Assembly: GCF_000002985.6 (NCBI RefSeq)
Contig: NC_003279.8
Location: forward strand, 1,736,001 to 1,800,000
Length of the DNA stretch: 64,000 nucleotides
From: Caenorhabditis elegans
Taxonomy: Eukaryota; Nematoda; Chromadorea; Rhabditida; Rhabditidae
Direction: 5' to 3'
How positions within the stretch are numbered: position 1 is the first letter of the stretch; the number at the start of each line of letters is the position of its first letter. The notes beneath the pieces are model-generated. The model was not told the origin of the DNA and did not search any database. It was given only the letters and a program-made list of their open reading frames with translations. Shown in pieces: positions 34,801-46,800 of this stretch. Position numbers and translations under genes: made by a program.

Positions 34801-37800
34801 TTTTGGATAAAATTTACCAAAAAAAAAATCAATTTTCAAATTTTTCCAAAGAAAAACTGATATTCTTTGTGTAAAATCGGATTTATCTCGTAAAAATCTA
34901 AAATTTCCGGAAATTTTGGCGTTTTTAGACAAAAAAAATCTGAAAAATTGGATAAAATTTATCAAAAAAATTGAAAAAATAGCTGAAAAAAGCAATTTTT
35001 TTGTAAAAATCGGAAAAATACTAATTTTATAACAAACAATTGAATTTCACCGGAATTTTTTAATTTTTGAAAAAAAAGAAGAAAAACGGCTCTTTTTTTG
35101 TAAAATCGGATTTATCTCGAAAAAATTAAATTTTCCGGAAATTTTGGCATTTTTTAGACAGAAAAATCTGAAAAAATTGGATAAAATTTATCAAAAAAAA
35201 TAGCTGAAAAAGCAATTTTTTTCGTTAAAAAAACAATTAAAGTTTATCGGAAATTAAAAAAAAAAAATTTTCAACTATTTTTCTCGAAAAAAACCAGTTT
35301 TCCGGAAAATTTGAATTTTTTTTTGAAGAAAAATCTGAAAAAAAATTAATTTTTCAACAAATAGTAAAAATCTACATCCTTTATTCAATTTTAAACGATT
35401 TTTAAATTGAAAAAGTACAACAAAAAATTTAAAAAAAAAACAAGGCAATTTGAGTGTTGGAGGGGGGGCCCGTTGGGAAGTTTATATTAATAAGTTAAAT
35501 TAAAAATTAAAAAAAAAATTTTGATTTACAAAAAAAAAACCTTAATAATTGGTTGCGGAAAGTGATGGCAACAGAGTTCCCGACCTATTCGGTGTTTCTT
35601 TTCCATAAACGGAAATGTAGGCGAATAAGAAGACGGAAAGAAGTGCAGAAGTGTAGAAAGCGAAGGTGTAATGAAGATGCTCCACGAGCTGTGAAGCATA
35701 GATTGGCAAAATGAAGTGGGTGAGCCATTGGACCATTGAGGCGAGCCCGGTGGCTTTTCCGAGGTCGGTGAGCTCGACGGCACTGGAAAATTCGGGGAAA
35801 ATTTAGTGAAAATTGGGATTTATTGGCACTTTTTCCCCTCGAAATTTGGATTATTTTGTCGAAAATTTGACAAAAAAAACTGGAAAATTGGAAAAATTTG
35901 GTGGAAATTGGAGGTTTTTGACTATAAACCAGGGGTGGGCGGCAAACGATTTTTTTCCGGCAAATCGGCAAATTGCCGGATTTGAAATTTCTGGCAAATC
36001 GGCAAATTGCCGGATTTGAAATTTCCGGCAAATCGGCAAATTGACGGATTTGAAATTTCCGGCAAATCGGCAAATTGCCGGATTTGAAATTTCTGGCAAA
36101 TCGGCAAATTGCCGGATTTGAAATTTCCGGCAAATCGGCAAATTGACGGATTTGAAATTTCCGGCAAATCGGCAAATTGCCGGATTTGAAATTTCTGGCA
36201 AATCGGCAAATTGCCGGATTTGAAATTTCCGGCAGACCGCCAAATTGCCGTTTTTTTTTGGTTTTTTTGGTGGAAATTTGGTGGAACTTTTTTGTCTATC
36301 GGAATTTGGATTATCAGTGGGAAATTGGGTCTTTTGTCGAAAACTTGACAAAAAAAAACTAGAAAATTGGAGAAATTTGGTGAAAATTGGAGATTTACGA
36401 TTTTTTCCGGCAAATCGGCAAGTTGCCGGAATTGAATATTTCCGGCAGACCGCCAATTTGCTGGAATTGAAAATTTCCGGCAAATCGGCAAACTGGCAAA
36501 TTACCTAAAATGAACATTTCCGGCAAGTCGGCAATTTGCTGGAATTTAAAATTTCCGGCAAACCGGCAAATTGCCGGAATCGAAAATTTCCGGCAAATCG
36601 GGAAATTGCCAAAAAAAAAAAGAAATTGGTTTTTGGCTATAAACCAGGTGTGGGCGGCAAACGATTTTTTCCGGCATATCGGCAAATTGCCGGATTCGAA
36701 ATTTCCGGCAAATCGGCGAACCGGCAATTGCCGCCCACCCCTGCTATAAAGTTCGAGAAAACGCTGAGAAAATCCGAATTTTACGAGATTTTTGTGCCAA
36801 ATTTCCAAATTTGTACCAAAAAAGGTGAAATAACCTATTTTCATGAATTTGGCAATTTTTTAAATCGAAAAGCAGAATTTTAGGCACTGAAAATTTGAGC
36901 GTTGGCTCTATTTTCTACCCAACAATTTTGAATTTTCGATGAAAAATGGTAATCAACCTGAAATATCTCAAACTGGCAAATTTTGAGCCGAAATTTGGCA
37001 TATTTGGCAAAATGCAAACTGTTCAGCTTGCAAATGTCATTTTCGGCGGAAAATCGAGAAGAAAATTGCATTGTGAGCGAAAAAAAGCTTCAAAAATGCA
37101 ATTTCTTCAGAAAACCCACCAGGAAACTCCGTATTTCCCAGAAACTCACGTGGTAATCTGTGTTGAAGATTCAGCATAAGCAACAGCATATGCTGCTGTC
37201 TGAACTGCGGTGATCATGAGCATTTGCTCGAAGCTGTTGGCAAAAGCGGCAGCCAAATAACTTCCGAAAAGAGCCACCAGAGAAACCTGCAGAAGTCTCT
37301 TCGGACTGGCAGTTCGCTGAACAATTGGCATGACGATGAACTGAACGGCAAGCAGAGAAGCCGACATTGTCAGAAGCACGTAGGCACTCTCGTTGGTGTT
37401 GTGCATAAAGTTTCTGAGCAAGAAATTACGCGAGATCATCTCATAGCAGACGTAGGCCGAGATGAGAAGAGCACGGATGAGGAGACCCTCCTTGAGAGCC
37501 GAGTTCTTTGAAATCATATGCCAATAGTCTTGTGGACGGAGACGAGCCGATGCGAGACGGGGGATTGAGTGGGTGGTTGGAAGCAAGAACATGACGACTG
37601 GGATCATGGTACCGGCCAACACGAATCCGACGATGAATTGGGAGGTTCGGAGGGAAGTCCACGCGGCGACCTTGGAGCCCACAATTGGACCGAAGAACAT
37701 TGCGATGGCCTGGAAAGTTTTGGAGTTTTATCGTGAATTTGAAACTGTGAAAGGCCATGCCAAACTGTTCAAATTTTTCCTCACGAGGGACGAGGAAAAG

Positions 37801-40800
37801 TGGTTTCTAGGCCATGGCCGAGGGGCCGACAAGTTTCAGCGGCCATTTATCTTGCTTTGTTTTCTGCCTGTTTTCTTTCATTTTTCACAGCCTTTTGCCG
37901 ATTATTCTTATTAAAACTGATAAATAAATATTTTTTGCAGATGCTAAAACAATTTCCAAGTAAAAAAATTATGTATTCGGTGGGCAAGCAGCGGTGAAAG
38001 TGGGCAATGTAATTTGATGGATTACGGGAATAAAAACCCAAACTTTTTCTGAAACATGGTTTATATTCTGCTTAGAGGCTGAAACTACCCGATTTTTATA
38101 ACGAGACCGCTGAGAAAGTTTTGAGATTTTCAAAATTCGACATTTTGTGCGAAAATCTCGACTTTTTCACCGAAAAAGTTAAATTTTGAAAACCTCAAAA
38201 CTTTTTCAGCGGTCTCGTTATTAAAATCAGGTAGTTTCAGCATCTAAGCAGCATATGTATCATGTTTGGGAAAAAGTTTGGGCTTTTTATTCCCGTAATC
38301 CATCATATTACATTGCCCACTTTCACCGCTACTTGCCGACTGAATACATAATTTTTTTTTACTTGGAAATTGTTTTAGCATCTGCAAAAAATATTTATTT
38401 ATCAGTTTTAATAAGAAAAAACGGCAAAAGGCTGTGAAAAACGAAAGAAAACAGGCGGCAAACAGAGCAAGATAAATGGCCGCTGAAACTTGTCGGCCCC
38501 TCGGCCATGGCCTAGAAACCACTTTTCCTCGTCCCTCGTGAGGAAAAAGTTGCAGTGGTGCGGTTTTTCATGTGATGTTGAAAAATGCAAACATGTATTT
38601 TAGTACATTCTTCCCCTATTGCCGAAAAATGTAGAAAAATGCAATCATTGTTTTTTTGCATTTTCCGACATTGGCCGCCTCCCTACTTCACATGCTCAAA
38701 GGACGGGTTTTCTATGCGTCTCTTGTCTCTCAGCATAAAAAGTGGGGTAACAGGTGATGCCACTGTCCCATTACGGTTTGACCTACAGAAAATGCGGGAA
38801 TTTTTCGCCCCGAAAACAATTTGACGTCAGAAATCATCTGAAGTCAGTTGCAAAGTCTGCGTCTCTTCTCCCGCATTTTTTGTAGATCAAACCAAAATGG
38901 GACACTTTGGCACCACGTGTATTGTCGAAAAATGCGGGAAAATGATTGCATTTTTCTACATTTTCCGGCAATAGGGGAAAAATGTACTAAAATACATGTT
39001 TGCAATTTTCAACATCACATGAATAACCCCACTTTGATATGAATAACCCCAACTTTGCTTGAAATTCGATTTTCCGAAATCTTGAAATTATAGATGCGTT
39101 TTCAACTGGAACCCCATGACTTTTATAGAATTTTACTTGCAAGTTTTGTTATCTTCAGAGTTAAAATTTAATTTTTCTCTGAAAATGACAAAGTTTGCTT
39201 TCTAAAAAATCTATAAAACACAATGTGTTTCCGTTTTGAAACCTTTTTTATAGTTCGAAAATCTGAAATATCAAGATTCAAGCTACTTTACTGCACTTTT
39301 TGAGCTCAGTGTTTATTCACGTGGTGCCAGAGAGTCTCATTTGATCGACTTAGATCTACAAAAAATGCGGGAACTGATTTCGCATGGTTAAGAACGTGAT
39401 GACGTCACATTTTTCTGGGGGGGAAAAACTCCCGCGTCTTTTGTAGATCAAGCCTGGCACCACGTGCTTATTTCAATGAAAGCTTCAACTAACCTGTGGA
39501 ATGGTCAATCTCATGAGAGCACTTGTTCGTTCACTTTCCGTTGTCACAGTTGCCAAATACATCTCGGCAGTTCCATCCAATTGATATCCGAACCTCAGGA
39601 TTTGAAGGAAGAAGAATGCGTACCAAGATCTCGCCAACGAGATTCCCGAATAGTAGATCGCTGTGAAAACAGCGGATAAAAGGAACATTGATTGAGCACC
39701 AAGCGTATCAGCGAGCTGTCCGGCGGCCAATGCTCCAAACGCGTTGCACAGTGAGCCAAATGCTTGAATGTAGCCGAGATCGGTGATTGTCATCACTTCT
39801 TCGGTGTCCCATTGGAGGAAGGAGAGCAGTGTTGTGGTCCATTGAGTTGCAAAGTGCCATAGTCCGAAGACTAGGCATAAGGTGAACATCACCTTCTGCT
39901 TCTTTTCCAGCGACATGGCCAGGGTTTTGGTTACTGAAATCAAAATTGAGTGAGTGAAGAGCTCATGTGAAAAATGGAAAAAAAACAACGCAATCAACAA
40001 TGTTGGGCCGTTAAGTTGGATCTGAGCTAACAAAAAAAAGTCTGTGTCAGAAATTCCAATTTAAGGAAATTGAGAATAATTCTTTGTAAGCGGAACAGGA
40101 AGAAGTAAAATAATGGCAAAAGCTTGCGTTTTAACTTTTATAGTAGCTCATCGTTTGGCTCGAAACAACTGACTAAAGCTCCGCTTACGACCCATAACAA
40201 GGATTAGAACAGGGAAGTGTGGCAAATTTGCCGAATTTGCCGAGTGCCGCACACCCCTGGCTTAGAACGAATCTACCACTTTAAAACTTCTGGATTTTTC
40301 AAAATTTTATATAGAAAATCCAAAAGATTGCCAAGATTACCTCAAAGTTTTATGGGTTTATTCAAGTAGTGTCGGAAAATTTAAAAGTGTAGAAAAATGA
40401 CGTCATAAATGGATTTAAAGGTGGAGTACCGGAATTTCAGACTTTGCTTTTTCGGACCCAAAATGGTCCAAAACTACCAAATTTCGTAATGAGACGTTCT
40501 GAAAATTTCTCGAAAAAAAAAGTTATGGCCGCTCAAAGTTTTGGAAAAAAATGGACAATTTTTGGCTTAAATCTCAAATTTTGGCAACTTTTCAGTATCG
40601 CAGCTGTTGAAACTTAATTGCTGTTTGATTATCATCTTTTGATGCATGTTCTCGTAATTTATTCCGTGTTAATACGTTTAATTGAGACGCTTTTTCGGTC
40701 AAATATGATACAATTTTGTGTCCGAATCGGCCGAAAAAGCATCTCAATTAACGAAATAACACGGAACGGAATAAATTACGAAAGCATGCATTAAAGGGTG

Positions 40801-43800
40801 ATAATCAAATAAAATTTAAGTTTCAACAGCAGCGATACTGAAAAGTTGCCAAAATTTGAGATTTTATGCAAAAATTGCCCATTTTTTCCAAATCTTTGAG
40901 CGGCCATAATATTTTTTTTTTGAGAAATTTTCAGAACGTCTCATTACGAAATTTGGCAGTTTTGGACTATTTTGGGTCTGAAAAAGCAAAGTCTCAGATT
41001 TCGATACTCCACCTTTTTTAAATCCATTTGTGACGTCATTTTTCTACACTTTTTTAATTTTCCGACACTACTTGAATAACCCCATAAAAGTGAGGTAATA
41101 TTGGCAAAATTTTGAAAAATCCAAAAGTTTTAAAGTTTTTTAAAACATTCGTTTTGGTCAAACAAACCAGCCAAGAAGTGTCATTTGCGAGAAGCTATTC
41201 CAAATCTACTACTTCAACGAAAAAAAGCTCTTATCAATGCCAAAAGCAACACGTTGCTTAAGCTTAACTAGCCAAAAAGCGCATAAATGGCAGGATAAGA
41301 TATGTATGTATGTGTGCGATGGCAGTATAGATACACAGGATTCCCCGCGCTAGGATGATCACTCGGAATGGAAAGAAAAACCCGCTGCTAGGCAAATCTG
41401 GATTGTTCAAATGGAGAAGCCTCGCGTCACACACTTCTTCGTCTTCTTCTTCTTCGTCTTCTTCGTCTTCGTCTTGGCCGCCTGCGGCGACTTAGTACAG
41501 AACATTATACGCTGTTAGAGACGGAAAAGCCCCGCGTTATGCTTCGTGATTGCCGATGTAATACCTGTTGGCCGGCGGCGGGGCGGCGGGATCTGGTTAT
41601 GTCCCTCTCTTTGTATGTTGTTTCTCGATGTGGTCATATAAAAAGGGGCCGAGGGGTTGAGATGGAACTATGAAGATTCTGATGGATTATTGATTTTTTT
41701 TTGAAGCGAAAAATCGATGGAACAATCCGGAAATTCGACGTGTTCATTGATTTTTAATGGAAAAATCAATGAAATCCCTAGAATGGTCTGACCAGGGGTG
41801 GGCGGCAAACGATTTTTTCCGGCAAATCGGCAAACCGGCAAATTGCCGGAATTGAGCATTTCCGGCAAATCGGCAAACCGGCACCCCAGGGCCTGACTTC
41901 AAAATTAGCAGTTTTGAAGTTTCTGGAATAGATTTTGCTGAAAATCAACTGCGTTTGCTGCAAAGTTCCGTGGTGCCAGCCAGGCTGTCCCATTACGGTT
42001 TGATCTACAAAAAATGCGGGAATTTTTTGCCGAAGAAATGTGACGTCAGCACCACGTTCTTAACCATGCAAAATCAGTTGAGAACTCTGCCGCATTTTTT
42101 GTAGATCTACGTAGATCAAGCCGAAATGAGACACTCTGACACCACGTGGTTCCATGGAAACCTAGAAGAATTTATCACTACTGTGTTATTCTAACTTCTG
42201 GAAACAATTAGGCTCAAAACCAACTGCTTCTGCCGCCGAAAGTTTCTCTGGAGAACCTTTGAAAATAGGTTTTCAAGGAGCATTTATTCCTAAAAAATCC
42301 TTTGGACTGTGTCCACTGGTTAAAATGGAGAATCTATTTTGCTCGAATTATAGCCAAAAAGATCCGATTTTTTTTGAAAATTTTTTTATTCGCTGAAAAT
42401 TGGCACTAGACGTTCTCGAAAAAAGGAAAATCTGTTGCCAAACACCAATGAAGCTGTTTTTCCACTGAAATACTGACTTAACTATGATAGAATCAGCTAA
42501 AAAAAGAGGTTTTATCTCGAAATCCGGGCAAAAAGTCGATATAAAGGTTGCCAAAAGGATATCTACAAAAGCCATATTAGACATCAAATATCACTTTCCG
42601 ATATACTATTTTGAAATGGATTTTACAAGCCTTTTTAAATCAGCAAAGTTTCAAATGAAAACGGATATCTATTGGAAATGAGGCTAAAAGAAGAAAGAAA
42701 AGACATTTGCAACAAATCCTCGCGATGATTTTTGCATAGCTGTGGATTGTCTTGTGTTGAAAAGAAAAAGGAGAGAATGAGAGGGAGAGAAGGAATGAAG
42801 AAACCTGTATTTCTCTATACTTTCTTTCACTCGCGACATCTCTCTCTCTCTCTTTCTCATCTTGACCACCACCACCGTACGCATTGAACATCCGACCGAC
42901 GACGCCCGATTACAGCACTTTTCTCGCGCACAGACACACGCGTATGAGATGGAGGAGAGGAGAAAACAATAACTTTTTTAGCGAAATATGCGGCAAATAG
43001 GATGTATATTGTACCTGGAAACAACAACACATTTTCAAAATGATGTTATTTTGTTCGAATGCGATTCTACCAAATAGTTGGGAAAATGGAGACATTTGGC
43101 GAAAATACAACAAAAAACGTGCCTATGATTGGCAAATAGGACATTTATTGCCTGAAAAGTGCCTGGAAACGACAAAAAACACCTTCCAAGGTGTCAGGAT
43201 GTCTCATCATGCGGTTTGATCTACAAAAAATGCGGGAATTTCCCCCCCCCCCCCCCAGGAAAGTGTGACGTCAGCACAATCTTAACCATGCGGAATCAGT
43301 TGAGAACCGTGCGTCTCTTCTCCCGCATTTTTTGAAGATCAAACCAAAATGGGACACTTGTTATTGCACCATACCTTGTTAGCTCATATTTTGGTTTGCA
43401 TTGGTTTTATTAAAATTAGTTCAAAGTATAGATATTAGTTGGCAAAAATCACTATTTTTTGCCAAAAAAAAACTATATTTTGGCTGTTTGAATCAACAAA
43501 AAAGAAATTCCAAAGAGAATTTTGATTTTAAAAAAGTCATAAATCACACGATTGCCAATGGGAATATTTTTGTTGTGGACGTTTCACACAATGCCAGCTC
43601 TCTAAAGAAAAATTTCATGAAGAAAGGTTTTTGCCGATTTTGAGGTCCAATTTGAAGTTTTGCAAAAAACGAAAAAAGTGACCACTTGGAACTGAAATTT
43701 GGCAATTTCTGCCGGCAATGTTTCGCAGAAAATCCTTAAAACTCGAATTTTCAATTTCAAAAATTGAAACAACAATACTTCATTAAATACTACACCGATA

Positions 43801-46800
43801 TTTCAAAAAAAAAAAAGTCGGAAAAAACACTCAAGAATCTAATCGAATTTCGCCGAGAAACCGGGCAAATACTCTGAACTAAAAACCATGGAACTTCCAA
43901 ACTTCTTGACAAGCCCAACAGCTCCGCCAGAAATCGCAGCACTCATCACGCAAAGCGAAACGACGTCGTGGTGTGGAACAATCATTCCGTGCACAAACGG
44001 GACGAGCAGAATCGCGGCGAGCTGGCTCATTCGGAGCACCGACGCCGCTGTTCCAGCCTTCCGTTTGCCGATGGCACCCATCAGTTGGGAGGAGAGTTCG
44101 CCGATGCAGATTGTCGCTGCGGCAACCTGCAATAATAATAATAATAACAATTGCATACGATAATATGTATAACAATGGAGTGGGGAGAGTGTGTCGATTG
44201 ACACCTGAAGACAGCAAACAATGACTACCGGGACTACATGGTCTTTGAGCATTTTTTTTTTTGGAGAGTTGGAACACGAAAAGTCGTTTGAAAAACGATT
44301 TTGTACTGAAAAACTTGCTAATTTCCAAGATTGTAGTCATACAACTGACGTTATGCCGAATTAATTCGTTAATTCTCGAATTTCAATAGTCGATCTGACT
44401 TGAAATTTAATTTTATCGGTTTTCTACTGCAATTTCTAAGCAAATATTTTGCGGAAATTCCCAAAAGTGAAACTCGAGCTCTAGCAAACGTGGTGTTGCC
44501 AGGCTGTCCGTTTGATCTACAAAAAATGCGGGAATTTTTCGACCAAGAACAATGTGACGTCAGCACACGTTCTTAACCATGCAAAATCAATTGAGAAATC
44601 TGCGTCTCAACTCCCCCCGCATTTTTGTTGATCTACGTAGAGAGAAGCCGAAATGGGGCGCTTTGACAACACGTGTAACAACTTCGAATTTCGCGAAGTC
44701 CCTACTCACCTGAACAGGCATTCCAATGAACAAATGTATCAGGTCGTGAAATACGGCTAAATACAAATAACTTCCGGCCAACACGGAAAATGAGCCGGAG
44801 AGCAGCGCCTGTGTGGAGATCATCGTTTGAAGTTTCGGAAGAAGTATCAGATTGACGAAGAGCGTTGTGAGACCCAGCGTGAGGAATAGATTGTGCATGT
44901 TGTTGGGATCACGGATTGCGCTTGATGCCATCGAGTTTCTGAGAAGAGAGTCGTAGGCGGTGTAGGGACCGGTGACCATCATAAGAAGCACCGCGTAGAG
45001 CTTCACGTTGTCGCTTTTGAGCACGTCGAAGTAGCCGCTCAGGTCGGGAACTAGGGAGAGGTCTGAACGAGATGAAAGATATGAAGAAGCGGTGAGATCA
45101 AAATACACTTACTGGAATTCGGATTATCTGGAAAATAATTCCAAATCACTGGAAGCAACGTGAGAATCGCTAGAAAGCCGCACAAAGCTTGTGAGATCTC
45201 CAACGACGGTGTCACGAAGAAGATCATCTGCAGAGCACAGTAGGGGCCAAGAGCGTACCCGATGCTCTGCGGGATCATGATTCGAGTGATGAGCCGAGTC
45301 CGCTTCTTGTAGTCGCCATCCTCGCTCTCCATGTTCAGAATCGCAGCGTCGATGATCATTTGCATGTTGTTGAAGATCAACAGTGACTGAAGGATCAGGT
45401 AGATGTAGAGATTGTTGAACTGGCAGACGACGAGCTGGTAGAGAATTATGAGCGCTGTGGAGACCATCGCACTGTTGCGTAGGCCGAGCACTTCGATCTG
45501 GAAACTAGATGATTCGAAAAGTTGGATAGAAAATTCGCAATAAACTGCTGTAATTTTATCGAGAATCTCGTTTTTTCTGGAAAAAATCGAAAAATAATCC
45601 GAAACCGGCGATAGTTTTATCGATTTTTCCAAAATTTCGAAACTTATGGAACATTGATCAAAACTACGAGTTTTTGGCAGAATATCAAAAGCTAGATGTT
45701 TAGATTTTCCGATTTTCTTAGCCTGAACAGTGCTCTTTTGCATAATTCTAAAAAGCTGTAGAGTTTTGGAGCAGCCGACACTTGAAAGGACAAACTTTTT
45801 CGGTTGTCCTGTGAAATGTCGGTTGCTGAGTTACTCGTCAAATCTACTCCTCAAGATATTGGAAATATGTCAGAGAGTCTTACCATTCTCGCCACGAAAA
45901 ACGTTCCCAACAGCGTGAACGACGTGGAAAGTGCGGTGAGCCAAATGAAATTGTCCATTCCAACGCCGGGCACCAGATTCCATTGAGCAAATGGCAGCAG
46001 AGCCCGAGTCCATTGATCGAACGTGTGATATGCTCCTGGAATTGTTGAATTTTCGAGGATGGGATCAGGGCTGGGCGGCAAACGATTTTTTCCGGCAAAC
46101 CGGCAAATTACCGATTTGCCGACAATTTACCGAAAATTTTTGGCAAATTCCGGCAAACGGTATATATTAGATTTGCCGGAAATGTTTAGAGGGATTTTTT
46201 ATAAGACGGAAACACTTAAAAATGTGTCTTTTTGAATTTTTTCCCGTTTTTTCTACATATTTTCATAGAATTTGCTTAGTTTTCAAAATAGATGTAGGAA
46301 CATTTATAGGATACGTTTAATTTTGCCATTTGAAATTGAAATTCTGAAATTTCCAAAAAAATAGGTGGGAAGCCACAATTTGCCAGAAATTTTCGGCAAA
46401 TTCGGCAAATCGGTGCTTTGCCGGTTTGCCGGATATTTCAATTTTTCTTCGGAATGAGATACGGAAACGAGCAGTTTTTGTAGATTTTTGTCCCCCAAAT
46501 CCCCCAAACCTGTAGAAGCGATGAGCGCAAGCTCGTGGCGGCTCTTCTCACGTCGGTTCATAGTTGAAAATGAGAGAAAGAAGTGAATGTGAAATGTTGG
46601 TGGGATTTGATACAACTGATGATTGGCAATATGTTTGCGCAGCAGGGGAACGCACGCACCACTGACGTAGACAACAAAGGATATATGCTCTTTTTTGGCA
46701 CAAAAATTGGGCAAAAAGTGCAGGAAACAAAAAAATTGATTTTAAAGGCACATGTACCACGTTGACGTTGAGATCGACTACATACTACAGCATAGTGGAG

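Noticed and set aside
35585..36508. Open frames of about 190-210 codons, minus strand
   Set aside because: Repeat-encoded (34-bp array); they overlap the real last exon of MFS transporter 1 in another frame.
41431..41475. Acidic Glu/Asp run readable on the minus strand as part of a gene
   Set aside because: The frame has no start codon and no matching splice partner; it comes from a CTTCTTCGT microsatellite.
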